Below are positions 44,151 to 53,792 of a stretch of DNA of 64,000 bases, in pieces. Positions within the stretch are counted from its first letter, which is position 1. Every line of letters starts with the position of its first letter. Under the pieces are notes generated by a model. The model worked only from the letters and a program-made list of their open reading frames with translations, had not been told where the DNA came from and did not search any database. The position numbers were made by a program, and so were the translations under genes. This DNA is from Pseudoleptotrichia goodfellowii (GTDB lineage: Bacteria; Fusobacteriota; Fusobacteriia; Fusobacteriales; Leptotrichiaceae), in NCBI RefSeq assembly GCF_007990505.1, contig NZ_AP019822.1, positions 1,426,001 through 1,490,000 of the forward strand, written 5' to 3'.

Positions 44151-44990
44151 TTATCCCTGACATTTATATCTGAAATATCCTCTCAACCTTCCTTTTAATA
44201 CGAACCAATGATATTTCCGATTTTTTGTAACTATCATTCCGCCTATATTTCTAAACAGTTTTTTCCAATATTTGAAAATATAGAAAAGATTTTTTCTGCA
44301 TTTAACTTCTTTTTTTACTAATGCTCCGTATCCCAAAGCGTATTTATAGGCTCTTTCCAAATCGTCATAATTTCCTTTTTTGGCAGGATGATAAATAATA
44401 TCGTCAGCAAAATAGTTTCCTTTAAATCCTTTATGTAAAAGCGTCAGTACATAGTCAGTTTCTTCTCCGCTCCCGAAATATGCTCCTACACCTAAATTTT
44501 CATCAAATAAAGTAATATCTTCGAGAGAATAATTTACAAAAAAAGTAATAGATTTCACAGTCATATCAATATTGTCAACTTTGAGTTCATCATTATTTTC
44601 AAGCATTATTCCCGTTCCATAGTCTTTTCCCCTTTCGAGAGTTCTGCACGAATAAATTCTTTTATCCTTATTTTCTTTAAAGAATGCTACAACTTTTTCG
44701 AGAGTATCTTTTTCATATTCACAGTCATCATCGGGAAATCCGACAATATCTCCATCCATCATTATAAGTCCCTTGTTTCTGTTTAAACTTAGTCCCGACT
44801 GATTACTTTTCATATACTTTATTTCAAAGTCATCTTCATATTTTCTTATAATTTCAAAAGCTTCATTCCCCGTATTCTGGTCAATCGCTATTAATTCAAA
44901 ATCTTTATAAGTCTGTTCCGACAAACTTTTTAAAAACAAATCAAGCTCCTCAGTAACATTTATCGTCGGCATTATTAAAGAAACTTTCAC
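44151..44990 (-). CDS. Family 2 glycosyltransferase, first gene of the second glycan locus
   Basis: 279 residues from GTG 44990, which lies 8 nt after GGAG; an earlier GTG at 44999 would be too close to it. VSLIMPTINVTEELDLF, LIAIDQNTGNE, GFPDDDCEYEKDTL with DDD metal site; the C-terminal half carries Asp/Glu-rich GSGEETDYVLTLL. The gap to the next gene is 140 nt, with no feature that I can see in it. Own promoter at 45050. Confidence 0.88.
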   Translation of the reverse strand: MKVSLIMPTINVTEELDLFLKSLSEQTYKDFELIAIDQNTGNEAFEIIRKYEDDFEIKYMKSNQSGLSLNRNKGLIMMDGDIVGFPDDDCEYEKDTLEKVVAFFKENKDKRIYSCRTLERGKDYGTGIMLENNDELKVDNIDMTVKSITFFVNYSLEDITLFDENLGVGAYFGSGEETDYVLTLLHKGFKGNYFADDIIYHPAKKGNYDDLERAYKYALGYGALVKKEVKCRKNLFYIFKYWKKLFRNIGGMIVTKNRKYHWFVLKGRLRGYFRYKCQG

Positions 44991-45049
44991 TTCAATCACT
45001 CCTATTTACTATCTTTCAGAATTATTTTTCACACCAAATGTTATTTTGT

Positions 45050-45078
45050 ATTATACCACAAAATAGTCTTATTTTCTA
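45050..45078 (-). promoter_or_regulatory. Promoter of the second glycan locus
   Basis: TAGAAA (45073-45078), 17 nt, TATAAT (45050-45055), with GTGG just before the -10. 60 nt to the GTG start. Confidence 0.65.
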
Positions 45079-45171
45079 TATATTCTGATTTCCCAACAGA
45101 ATAAAGGTAAAAGACTTAAATAAATAATTTTAAGAGGCTGATTCTTTACATATCTGCTTTTTCAAATCTCT

Positions 45172-45212
45172 AAAAAAGAGAGCCCCATTTCTATTTATCG
45201 GGCTCTCTTTTT
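45172..45212. terminator. Strong bidirectional terminator
   Basis: AAAAAGAGAGCCC pairs with GGGCTCTCTTTTT (45200-45212), 13 bp. Lies 3 nt after the stop of the 137-residue gene on the minus strand. Confidence 0.93.
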
Positions 45213-45215
45213 GAT

Positions 45216-45629
45216 TTATAATTCTCTATACATATCTATTTTTTCAATGATATGTTCCATCAGTTCTTCAAATATAAAATTAAATTTTTTCTCTGATGAA
45301 TAATAAATAGCGAAAAATAAATCTGATTTAAACTTCTTTGCCTTGTCATTTATTTTAATTTCACCGTATTCCACTTTTTTATCGCTTTTTATGACTTTGG
45401 CTTTTATATCACTATTTTTAATTTTTACAGGACAAACTACAAATTTTAATTGTCCCAGATCAACACTTATCTCCTTTCCCTCAATTTCGGAATCCCCGTT
45501 TTCAGTATTGTGATTTTCGTTCTCACAAGAAAACTTTTTTATTTCTTCCTGTACTTCTACAGGAGTTTCAATATTCTTTAGAAAATAGACCTTTTCATCT
45601 ATTTTCAAATTTCCTGTTTTTATTGTCAT
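45216..45629 (-). CDS. Hypothetical protein, 137 residues
   Basis: No signal peptide or membrane segment. Looks cytosolic, beta-rich in the middle (ISVDLGQLKFVVCPVKI, KVEYGEIKINDKAKKF) with a helical C-terminus (FNFIFEELMEHIIEKIDMY). Asn/Glu-rich insert at 38-50. ATG with GGAGGGGG upstream. It follows the putative regulator by 88 nt and ends in a strong terminator, so the two may form one transcript. I do not recognise a family. Confidence 0.7.
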   Translation of the reverse strand: MTIKTGNLKIDEKVYFLKNIETPVEVQEEIKKFSCENENHNTENGDSEIEGKEISVDLGQLKFVVCPVKIKNSDIKAKVIKSDKKVEYGEIKINDKAKKFKSDLFFAIYYSSEKKFNFIFEELMEHIIEKIDMYREL

Positions 45630-45717
45630 TTCCCCCTCCTATTTTATTTTTTTCGTAGTTGATCTCTCCCTTCTCTCACTTACTATATATTACTATAGTT
45701 TACAAGCCTCTTAATGT

Positions 45718-47121
45718 CTATTTTATTCTATTATATTCCGTTATAGTTTCACGAATTTCAGTTAATTGTTTTTCAGAGTCTGTTCTTCTTTTTAATTTTC
45801 CTGTTTTTCTGCCGAATCTGTCTTTATCATTAATTTTGAAAAAATAAATCGGAATATCAGAATAATTTTTTATCATATTCTGAATTTCACTTTTTGATAT
45901 CAGAAATACCTGTTCAAAATTTTTTTCATTCTTTCCGTTCAATTTTTCCGATAATTCTCCCAAATCAGTTACTTCGATTATATTTGAAAGTTGCATCAAA
46001 TCTTTTAAATATTTTTGATTTTTTATTATTTCATTATATTCTAAATCAAGTACAAAAAGCGTTTTCAGTCTTTCAAAATTTTCATAATATTCAATTTTCG
46101 AATTTTCTTCTGCAATCTGATAGACATATTCTTCAGCAATCTTTATATTTAAAGATTCTGTATTATTATAAAATATTTCTTTGGATTTTTTCGGCGTTAT
46201 ATCAAAATTCATTTTTTCTTTTTTCAGCAAAAGTCTGTACAGTTTTAATTTAAAGTAAGAATATATCCTCCTGTTTTCATTTTCAGAAATTTTATCCAAT
46301 ATTTCTTCCAACAGTTTGTAATCATTATCCTCTTTCATTTTAACATTTTTTGAAGTTATTCTTTTTCTTGTATTTTCTTTTTCATTATACAAATTCGAAA
46401 TAAAATAAATAAAAATCTCATATTTTTCTTTTACTGAAAATAGTTTATTATACTTGACATAAAATTCCCGAAAAGCATGAAAAATAAATTTCAAGTCCTT
46501 TATTTTCAATTCTTCTTTTATAATTTCAAATATCAATTTTGAAGGATAATTCAATTCTTTTCCGTCTTTGTCTTTTTCTTCTTTATAGTAAACATAACTT
46601 TTTTCAAATCTTTTTATAAACAGATTTATCAAATATTCTTTTCTTGTTTTTTCAAAATTCGGAATTTTTCTTTTTATAATTTCCAAGGAATTTTTACTTT
46701 CTCTGTATTCAGCATAATCTATATCAAGTTCTTTTAGAACTGCCTTTAAATCTGTTCTCACATATTTTTTGGAACTTTCTCCCAATCCGAATCTTAAAGT
46801 AAATTTTGTCAGATTAAAATGCTTCTCACTCAATATCAAAAATAAATATATTATTTCTCTTCTTATTTTATTTGTAAATTTTATAATGCTTTCAAGTTTA
46901 AATCTTCTTTCACTTAACTCATTATTGAACAGTATATAACCCCTTTTATCAAGCAGATAATTCATTTTCTCCCAATTAAGTAAATTATTTATCTTTTTTA
47001 ATGTATCGGACAATTCTGTTTTACTGATATTATAATTTTTCATTATCATATTTTTATCAGCAATTTTAAAATTCGCAATTTCCCACAATATATCAACTTC
47101 TTTATATCCGATACTATACAA
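45718..47121 (-). CDS. Putative HTH transcription regulator (Mga/BglG-like architecture)
   Basis: 467 residues. The N-terminal 60 (EVDILWEIANFKIADKNMIM, NISKTELSDTLKKIN) and 105-138 (FNLTKFTLRFGLGESSKKYV, RTDLKAVLKEL) look like two winged helix-turn-helix units. The middle is helical, PRD-like but without conserved histidines that I can see. The C-terminus (LFVLDLEYNEIIK, IIEVTDLGELSEKL) resembles an EIIB-type alpha/beta domain. This order is that of Mga/LicR regulators. Start seems to be TTG 47121 after GAGGTG. Target unknown; the 137-residue gene downstream is the nearest candidate partner. Confidence 0.55.
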   Translation of the reverse strand: MYSIGYKEVDILWEIANFKIADKNMIMKNYNISKTELSDTLKKINNLLNWEKMNYLLDKRGYILFNNELSERRFKLESIIKFTNKIRREIIYLFLILSEKHFNLTKFTLRFGLGESSKKYVRTDLKAVLKELDIDYAEYRESKNSLEIIKRKIPNFEKTRKEYLINLFIKRFEKSYVYYKEEKDKDGKELNYPSKLIFEIIKEELKIKDLKFIFHAFREFYVKYNKLFSVKEKYEIFIYFISNLYNEKENTRKRITSKNVKMKEDNDYKLLEEILDKISENENRRIYSYFKLKLYRLLLKKEKMNFDITPKKSKEIFYNNTESLNIKIAEEYVYQIAEENSKIEYYENFERLKTLFVLDLEYNEIIKNQKYLKDLMQLSNIIEVTDLGELSEKLNGKNEKNFEQVFLISKSEIQNMIKNYSDIPIYFFKINDKDRFGRKTGKLKRRTDSEKQLTEIRETITEYNRIK

Positions 47122-47376
47122 AAAAATTCACCTCATAAATCTGTCTTATTTTCAATTAAATAATAACAGTTATAAGGCGTCATTTTCAGTTACCTGCTTT
47201 TTTATATTTTAATTTTTTGTATTCCTTTTATTTTCTTATCTTACTTTATTTATATAATTTAAAAAATATTAAAATATACATTTTTAAAATTTCAGAAACT
47301 ATTTTACTGACGATTTTAAAAAATATCTATTTTGAATTTTCTTATATTATTAATCAAAAAATCTTTTACTGCTAAA

Positions 47377-47422
47377 AACAGGTCATTTCAAAACCGAGAA
47401 ACCGATTTCAAAACAACCTGTT
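47377..47422 (-). terminator. Terminator of gltX
   Basis: AACAGGT (47377-47383) / ACCTGTT (47416-47422), with a 32-nt loop holding two ATTTCAAAAC copies. TTT follows on minus. The remaining spacer, 47142-47376, is AT-rich with nothing I can name. Confidence 0.7.
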
Positions 47423-47425
47423 ATT

Positions 47426-48928
47426 TTATTTCAATATATTTTTTATTCTGTTAAGTGTTCGCTCTTTACCTATTATCGCAATAACAGTATATAAATCTGC
47501 ACCTCTGGCTTTTCCTGTAATCACTGCTCTTAAAGGCATTATTACAGCTGCAGGACCTTCTCCCAATTCTTCCTGAAGTTCATGAAGAAGCTGTTTTGCT
47601 TCTTCTTCTGAAATATTTTCATTCAATTTACTCAATTTTTCCTGGAATAATTCAACAGACTTTTTACCTGTTTCAGTTTCCAACGAAGAACGAAGTTTTT
47701 CAACTGATTTTCTTTCTTTTTTATTCATTCCTTCTTCAACTACAGGCAGTTCAAACTTATCTTCAAAGTAAATAGAAGCTATTTCCGGCAACTCTTTTAA
47801 TGTATGAGCTCCTTCTCTTGAAATTTCCACTATTCTTCTCAGTTTTCCATATTCTTCTTCCGACAGGTCCTCATCTTTATAATATCCCGCTTTTACGAAA
47901 TAAGGAATCGCAAATTTTGTCAATTCATCCAGATCTTTTAATCTCATATGCTGATTATTGACCCATCCTAATTTTACCAAGTCAAATACAGGTCCTCCCA
48001 ACGAGATTTTATCAAATGAGAAGTTTTCTATCATTTCATCAATAGTAAATATTTCCTTATCTCCTCCGAAACTCCATCCCATTAACGCAAGGAAATTAAG
48101 CAGTCCTTCTTTTAAATAACCTTCTTCCATGTAGTAATTCATTGATACAGGATTTTTTCTTTTGGATATTTTTGTTTTATCGGCATTTCTAAGTAACGGC
48201 ATATGATACCATTTCGGCTCATCCCAACCGAATGCTTTATAAAGTTGAATATGCTTAGGAGTAGATGCTATCCATTCTTCTGCTCTTATTACATGAGTTA
48301 TTCCCATCAAATGGTCATCTACGATATTTGCCAAATGGTACGTAGGAAATCCGTCCGATTTTAATAATACCTGATCGTCTATTTTACTGTTTTCAAATAC
48401 TATATCTCCTCTTAATCCGTCACGAACTATCGTTTCTCCTTCATAAGGCATTTTAAGTCTTATTACATAAGGCTCTCCCGCTGCAAGTTTTGCTTCCACT
48501 TCTTCTTTGGAAAGGTTTCTGCAATGTCCGTCATATCCCGGTGCCTGTTTCATCGCTATTTGTCTTTCTCTCAACTTCTGAAGTCTTTCAGGTGTACAGA
48601 AACAGTAATAAGCTTCTCCTTTTTCCACAAGCTTTTCAGCATATTCCTTGTATATGGAAAATCTTTCAGACTGTCTGTAAGGTCCGCTGTTTCCTCCTAT
48701 ATCGGGACCTTCGTCATAGTTCAATCCCAACCATTTCATCATATTAAATATTTGCTGCTCCGACGTTTCAGAGAATCTTGTTCTGTCAGTATCTTCTATT
48801 CTTAACAGAAAATCTCCTCCATTGTGTTTTGCAAAAACATAATTAAATAACCCTATATATGCAGTACCTACATGAGGATCTCCTGTAGGAGAAGGGGCTA
48901 TTCTGACTCTAACTCTTTTTTCCGACAT
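47426..48928 (-). CDS. gltX: Glutamyl-tRNA synthetase
   Basis: 500 residues from ATG 48928; GGAG lies 7 nt before it, and the ATG at 48940 has none. Class I motifs: [10 protein letters not shown] (HIGH equivalent) at 11-20 and [10 protein letters not shown] (KMSKS equivalent) near 250. RIEDTDRTR at 42-50 and the FCTPERL region follow. Charges tRNA-Glu (the gene at 11896 in this window). Glutaminyl-tRNA may be made through GatCAB, not seen here. Own promoter and terminator. Confidence 0.97.
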   Translation of the reverse strand: MSEKRVRVRIAPSPTGDPHVGTAYIGLFNYVFAKHNGGDFLLRIEDTDRTRFSETSEQQIFNMMKWLGLNYDEGPDIGGNSGPYRQSERFSIYKEYAEKLVEKGEAYYCFCTPERLQKLRERQIAMKQAPGYDGHCRNLSKEEVEAKLAAGEPYVIRLKMPYEGETIVRDGLRGDIVFENSKIDDQVLLKSDGFPTYHLANIVDDHLMGITHVIRAEEWIASTPKHIQLYKAFGWDEPKWYHMPLLRNADKTKISKRKNPVSMNYYMEEGYLKEGLLNFLALMGWSFGGDKEIFTIDEMIENFSFDKISLGGPVFDLVKLGWVNNQHMRLKDLDELTKFAIPYFVKAGYYKDEDLSEEEYGKLRRIVEISREGAHTLKELPEIASIYFEDKFELPVVEEGMNKKERKSVEKLRSSLETETGKKSVELFQEKLSKLNENISEEEAKQLLHELQEELGEGPAAVIMPLRAVITGKARGADLYTVIAIIGKERTLNRIKNILK

Positions 48929-48965
48929 TTTTTTCTCCATTCATTTATTACTTTTTCCTTTATAC

Positions 48966-48994
48966 ATTATATAATACTTTTTTCATTCCCGCAA
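48966..48994 (-). promoter_or_regulatory. Promoter of gltX
   Basis: TTGCGG (48989-48994), 17 nt, TATAAT (48966-48971), 37 nt before the ATG. Confidence 0.75.
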
Positions 48995-49089
48995 CTGTAT
49001 GGCGGACAAACTTATTTCATTTTTTAATTTACAGCCGACTAAACTCCGACTACTAAACATTTACAGATAATCATTATTCAAAATCTTCC

Positions 49090-50185
49090 CTAATTTTTGT
49101 AAAACTTAAGATATTCATTAATAAAACTGTCTATATCTCCATCCATGACTTTATCCACGTTTCCTTCTTCGGCTTTAGTTCTATGATCCTTAACCATTTT
49201 ATAAGGCTGAAATACATAAGAACGGATTTGACTTCCCCATTCTATTTTGGATTCAGTACCTTTTATATTTTCCATTTCTTTTTCTCTTTTTTCAAGCTCT
49301 ATTTCAAAAAGCCTTGATTTAAGAATTTTCATGGCAGTTTCTTTGTTTTTCAGCTGAGATCTCTCTTTTTGACAGGTTACAACCGTATTTGTAGGAATAT
49401 GTGTTATCCTTACTGCTGAATCGGTTGTATTTACGTGCTGTCCTCCTGCTCCGCTCGCTCTGTAAGTATCGACTTTCAAATCTTCCGGTCTAATATTTAC
49501 TTCCACATCGTCATCTATTTCAGGGACTACATTTACAGCGGTAAAAGAAGTATGTCTTTTCCCATTGGAGTCAAAGGGCGAAATTCTTACAAGTCTGTGA
49601 ACTCCTTTTTCTCCTTTCAGATACCCGTAGGCATAGCTTCCTTTTATATTCAAAGTTATACTTTTTATTCCCGCTTCTTCGCCTGAAAGTGAATCAAGAA
49701 CTTCAACTTTAAAATCTTTCCGATTTGACCATCTGTCGTACATTCTGTAAAGCATTTCCGTCCAGTCACAGGCTTCCGTTCCTCCCGCTCCGGCATTTAT
49801 TGTTAAAATAGCGTTATTGGAATCATATTTTTCATCCAGTAACAGTTTTGTTTTAAAATTTTGAATTTCTTCTGTAACTGTATCTATTTTGTCATCAAGT
49901 TCTTTTTCAAATGAATCGTCTCCCGCTTCGATAAACTCTATCATTACCGAAACATCTTCATTCATTCCGCTTATTTTTTCATATTCTTCTATCAGTTTTT
50001 TTAAAATATTCAATTCTTTCAATGTTTCCTGGCTGTTTTCACGATTCCAGAAATCAGGCTCGGCAGTTTTTTTCTCGATTCTTTCTATTTTCAGATTCAG
50101 ACTATCGAGGTCAAAGATGCCTCCTGATTTCCTCAATTTCTGTACTATTCTGCTCGTTTACTTTTTTTGCTTCAAATAATTCCAT
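49090..50185 (-). CDS. prfB: Peptide chain release factor 2 with programmed +1 frameshift
   Basis: The gene starts at ATG 50185 (AGAGGT upstream) and runs 24 codons to AGG-AGG-CAT-CTT-TGA-C. The in-frame TGA is at 50111-50113, the slippery CTT at 50114-50116, and the internal Shine-Dalgarno AGGAGG at 50120-50125, three bases before CTT. A +1 slip gives LDLDSLNLKIE and the rest, 364 residues. The GGQ motif lies in ASGAGGQHVNTTDS. Recognises UGA and UAA; low RF2 lets the ribosome slip and make more RF2. All three canonical signals are present, so this is a functional control site rather than damage. Confidence 0.97.
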
Positions 50186-50244
50186 TTTTTATTACCTCTG
50201 CTTTAAAAATCTCCCGTATTTTTATAACAAGAGTATATCTTTAT

Positions 50245-51282
50245 TTATTTTTTTCTTGGTCCTTCAACGATTTTATCATTTTCCTCATCATACCATACTT
50301 CATTTTGAAGAACTTCTTTTTTTGCGAATTTTAATATATTGTCAAATGTAGTTTCCACGATATTATTTAATGCCTCGTCCGTTAAAAATGCCTGATGCGA
50401 TGTTACAATAACATTATTGAATGTAAGCAATCTCGCCAAAATATCGTCTTCCAATACATTCGCTGACTTATCATCAAAGAAATAATCTCTTTCTCCTTCA
50501 TACACGTCAAGTCCCGCTCCACCTATCTTTTTGTCTTTTAATGCTTCAACCAGTATACTTGTATCAACTAAGGCTCCTCTTGCAGTGTTTATGATTATAA
50601 CTCCTTTTTTCATCTTATCTATATTTTCACCGTTTATAATGTGTCTTGTTTCAGGCGTTAAAGGGCAGTGCAACGAAATAACATCGGATTTTGCAAACAA
50701 TTCATCCAACTCGACATATTTAAAATTTTCATCTTTTGAAGCCTGTTCATTAGGAAATTTATCATAAGCAATAACATTCATACCCAAACCGTTCAATATT
50801 TTTATAAATATTCTGGCTATTTTTCCTGTACCTATTATTCCTGCAGTTTTTCCGTTCAAATCCATTCCTGTGAGTCCTACCAGACTAAAATTTCCGTCTC
50901 TTGTTCTGTTATATGCTTTATGTATTTTTCTGTTTACAGTCATTAATAATGCCAAAGCATGTTCCGCCACAGCGTAAGGTGAATATGCCGGTACTCTGAA
51001 AACAGTTACTCTGTTATCATTTGCCGCTTTCATATCGACATTATTATATCCTGCAGCTCTTATTGCTATTGCTCTTATTCCGTTCTTGGAGAGAATATTT
51101 ATTACTTTTTCATTGAGATCGTCATTTACAAATGTGCAGACAACATCCTGATATTTTGTCAACATCACATTTTTCAGACTCAATTTTTCCTCAAAATAAG
51201 TAATCTTTGCCCCGTACTTTTCGTTCCATTTCTCAAAAAACTCGATATCATAAGGTTTTGTGTCGAACACTACTATTTTCAT
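50245..51282 (-). CDS. ldhA: D-lactate dehydrogenase / 2-hydroxyacid dehydrogenase
   Basis: 345 residues. The N-terminal FDTKPYDIEFF and FEEKLSLKN resemble fermentative D-LDH. Rossmann GIIGTGKIARIF near 150; Arg in INTARGALVDT; acidic partner in GAGLDVYEGERDYFF; and His in TSHQAFLTDEAL near 298. Reduces pyruvate to D-lactate with NADH, fitting a fermentative anaerobe. Own promoter whose -35 and -10 lie in an inverted repeat. Confidence 0.93.
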   Translation of the reverse strand: MKIVVFDTKPYDIEFFEKWNEKYGAKITYFEEKLSLKNVMLTKYQDVVCTFVNDDLNEKVINILSKNGIRAIAIRAAGYNNVDMKAANDNRVTVFRVPAYSPYAVAEHALALLMTVNRKIHKAYNRTRDGNFSLVGLTGMDLNGKTAGIIGTGKIARIFIKILNGLGMNVIAYDKFPNEQASKDENFKYVELDELFAKSDVISLHCPLTPETRHIINGENIDKMKKGVIIINTARGALVDTSILVEALKDKKIGGAGLDVYEGERDYFFDDKSANVLEDDILARLLTFNNVIVTSHQAFLTDEALNNIVETTFDNILKFAKKEVLQNEVWYDEENDKIVEGPRKK

Positions 51283-51315
51283 TTCAACTTCCTCCTACAC
51301 TTTTATTTTCATTTG

Positions 51316-51344
51316 ATTATAACAAAAAAACAGATGATAATCAA
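51316..51344 (-). promoter_or_regulatory. Promoter of ldhA inside an inverted repeat
   Basis: TTGATT (51339-51344), 17 nt, TATAAT (51316-51321). The arms TTGATTAT (51313-51320) and ATAATCAA (51337-51344) are perfectly complementary and cover both boxes, so a dimeric regulator could bind here. It does not match the Rex operator. Confidence 0.7.
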
Positions 51345-51480
51345 TTTTTTTTCACAATTTAGGGATTTAATTTTTTAAAAATCTATTTTCCCCGAGTATT
51401 TTTCATATATAATTTTAGTTATTAAAAAATATTATAACTTACAACCTTTATATTTATTCTAAAAACTCTTTCACGAATAA

Positions 51481-51526
51481 AAAAGTTGCAGAAAACAGAA
51501 ATTTTCCGTTTAAAGCAACTTTTTTT
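51481..51526 (-). terminator. Terminator of sodA
   Basis: AAAAGTTGC (51481-51489) / GCAACTTTTTTT (51515-51526), 9-bp stem with T run on both strands, about 20 nt after the sodA stop. Confidence 0.85.
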
Positions 51527-51546
51527 GATTATATTCGATTTTAAAA

Positions 51547-52179
51547 CTATTTTGCTTCTTCGTATCTTTTTGCTACTGCATTCCAGTCTATTACATTAAA
51601 GAATGCATTGATATAATCAGGTCTTCTGTTTTGGTAATTCAAGTAATATGCGTGTTCCCAAACATCTATTCCTAAAATAGGAGTTCCGTGAGAACATTCG
51701 CAAGTAGCTCCCGGTATTAAAGGATTATCCTGATTTGCAGTAGATCTTACTTTTAATTCACCTTTTTTGTTTACTATAAGCCATGCCCACCCTGAACCGA
51801 ATCTTGTTGCGGCTGCTTTAGAAAATTCATCTTTAAATCCTTGGAAACTTCCGAAAGCTTCATTTATTTTTTGAGCTAATTCTCCTGTAGGCTCTCCTCC
51901 GCCGTTAGGCCCTATTACAGTAAAGTATAAATTGTGATTATAGAATCCTCCACCGTTATTTCTTACTCCGGCTCTTATTTCTTCAGGTAAAGCATCCAAA
52001 TTACCCAAAATTTCCTCGATTGATTTATTTAAAAACTCGGGTGCATTATTTTTCAAAGCATCATTTAAGTTATTTGTATAAGCTGCATGATGTTTTGTAT
52101 AATGAATTTCCATTGTTTTTGCATCTATATTAGGCTCCAATGCATCATAAGCATATGGTAATTTTACTTGTTCAAACAT
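51547..52179 (-). CDS. sodA: Superoxide dismutase (Fe/Mn)
   Basis: 210 residues from ATG 52179 (GAGGAG upstream; the frame above it is not used). Metal ligands: His in IHYTKHH, His in GFYNHNLYF, then [18 protein letters not shown] with Asp and His. The Gly/Gln pattern suggests Mn or cambialistic use, but this cannot be fixed by eye. Removes superoxide; useful to an anaerobe of mucosal sites. Own promoter. Confidence 0.96.
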   Translation of the reverse strand: MFEQVKLPYAYDALEPNIDAKTMEIHYTKHHAAYTNNLNDALKNNAPEFLNKSIEEILGNLDALPEEIRAGVRNNGGGFYNHNLYFTVIGPNGGGEPTGELAQKINEAFGSFQGFKDEFSKAAATRFGSGWAWLIVNKKGELKVRSTANQDNPLIPGATCECSHGTPILGIDVWEHAYYLNYQNRRPDYINAFFNVIDWNAVAKRYEEAK

Positions 52180-52215
52180 TTTAATCACTCCTCATAATAT
52201 ATTCTTTGTTTATTT

Positions 52216-52244
52216 ATTTTAACATACAAATTTCATAAAATCAA
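52216..52244 (-). promoter_or_regulatory. Promoter of sodA
   Basis: TTGATT (52239-52244), 17 nt, TAAAAT (52216-52221), with TG just before the -10 (TGTTAAAAT). No Fur or PerR box recognised. Confidence 0.75.
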
Positions 52245-52272
52245 TACATTACAGAGAATTTATTTTAAAAGT

Positions 52273-52950
52273 TTATTCCTTTACAATATATCCTACACTT
52301 CTTACAGTCTTAATTATTTTTTTATCAAAGCCTTTGTCCACTTTTGCTCTTAAGAAATTAATATAAACATCGACTATGTTACTTTCTGTTATAAAGTCTA
52401 TATCCCAAATTTTTTCCGAAATCATAGTTCTTGTCAATACTCTGTTTTTATTTCTCAAGAAATATTCCAGAAGAAGAAATTCTTTGTTTGTAAGCACAAT
52501 TTCTTTTCCGTCTCTTATAACTTCTCTGTTAATAGGATTTAAAGTTAAATCATATATTGACAATACTTCAGAATCGTCATTATTTATTTTTTTAGTCAAT
52601 ATTCTTACAATTGATTTAAGTTTAGCCGAAAGTTCTTCCAGTCTGAAATCATTATAAATATAATCATCCGCACCGTTCAGCAATGCTTCTGTTTTTGAAT
52701 ATCTGTCATCACTGTCAATGGAAAGAAGAATATAACTGTCTTTTTTGTTTTTTATAATTTTTTCCAATATTTTAGGAAAATTTGAGAATGAAGCTATATC
52801 AAGAAATACTATGTCCAATGAATCCGACTTCATTTCCTCCACTACTTTTTCTTCAGAGTCTACCAATAAAACGCTGAAGCTCATTTCCTTAAGCAACTGT
52901 CCTACTACCAATCTTGATTTTTCATTTTTGTTACACACTAATATTTTCAT
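52273..52950 (-). CDS. OmpR-family response regulator with degenerate receiver
   Basis: 225 residues. Receiver 1-115: phospho-acceptor-like D51 (FLDIA) and S77 are kept. The usual acidic pair near residue 8 is replaced (CNKNE, 6-10), and the conserved Lys of DDYxxKPF is Asn (DDYIYNDF, 95-102). Winged-helix effector domain 128-225 is intact (VLTNKEFLLLEYFLRNKNRVLTR, IVDVYINFLRAKVDKGF, RSVGYIV). No histidine kinase is nearby. So it is an orphan DNA-binding regulator that probably does not depend on normal phosphorylation. Next to mrp and sodA; target unknown. Confidence 0.88.
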   Translation of the reverse strand: MKILVCNKNEKSRLVVGQLLKEMSFSVLLVDSEEKVVEEMKSDSLDIVFLDIASFSNFPKILEKIIKNKKDSYILLSIDSDDRYSKTEALLNGADDYIYNDFRLEELSAKLKSIVRILTKKINNDDSEVLSIYDLTLNPINREVIRDGKEIVLTNKEFLLLEYFLRNKNRVLTRTMISEKIWDIDFITESNIVDVYINFLRAKVDKGFDKKIIKTVRSVGYIVKE

Positions 52951-52991
52951 TTTGTTCCTCCAAATTATTTTATTTGCTGTTTATTACTAAC

Positions 52992-53792
52992 CTACATATT
53001 TAACTGTTCAAGTACTTTATTTATTATATCATTCATTTTCCTTGAAGCTGTTGAATCATTTGATATATAAGGAAGTCCGTTATCTCCCGATTCAACAATA
53101 TTTGCTTCCATAGGTATCGAACCTAAAAAAGTCTGCTTTGTTTCAGCTGCCATTTTTTCGGCACCGCCTTTTTTAAATATATTTACTTCCTTACCGCAGT
53201 CAGGACATATAAAACCGCTCATATTTTCTATAATTCCCAACAATTTAAGATTTATAAGCCTTGAGAATTTAACTGTCCTTTTAGAATCAAGAAGCGAAAC
53301 ATCCTGAGGAGTAGTTACAACTATCGATCTCGCATCAGGTCCTATATTTTGTGCAATACTCAGTGTTTCATCTCCTGTTCCCGGCGGCAAATCAACAATC
53401 AGAAAGTCCATTTCTCCCCATTCAATTCCTTCCAGCATTTCCATTATCGCTCCCATTTTTTGAGGTCCCCGCCAAATAATAGGGTCATTATCCGGCACGA
53501 AAAAACTCAAAGAAGAAATTGATAAATTTTCAGCTATTTTCAAAGGAGTTGAAAGAGCAGGCAACTTTACTCCTTCTTTTCCGAGCATTAACGGGACATT
53601 GGGACCGTGTAAATCCGCATCAAGGATTCCCACTTTATAATCTCTTAAATATAAACCGTAAGCTAAATTTACAGATACGGTAGATTTTCCTACTCCTCCT
53701 TTCCCACTCATCACGACAATTTTGTTTTTTATCCCTGACAATCTTTCGTTAATTTTTTTCTTTCTTTCGTCCATATTGGGGTTACCGTGCAT
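52992..53792 (-). CDS. mrp: Mrp/NBP35 (ApbC) family iron-sulfur carrier ATPase
   Basis: 266 residues. Deviant Walker A MSGKGGVGKST at 33-43, switch region GILDADLHGPNVP, LPPGTGDE, and the CxxC pair in GFICPDCG that bridges a 4Fe-4S cluster in a dimer. Lacks the N-terminal DUF59 domain. Loads clusters onto client proteins. GGAGG upstream of ATG 53792; 41 nt before the response regulator, so the two are likely cotranscribed. Confidence 0.93.
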   Translation of the reverse strand: MHGNPNMDERKKKINERLSGIKNKIVVMSGKGGVGKSTVSVNLAYGLYLRDYKVGILDADLHGPNVPLMLGKEGVKLPALSTPLKIAENLSISSLSFFVPDNDPIIWRGPQKMGAIMEMLEGIEWGEMDFLIVDLPPGTGDETLSIAQNIGPDARSIVVTTPQDVSLLDSKRTVKFSRLINLKLLGIIENMSGFICPDCGKEVNIFKKGGAEKMAAETKQTFLGSIPMEANIVESGDNGLPYISNDSTASRKMNDIINKVLEQLNM

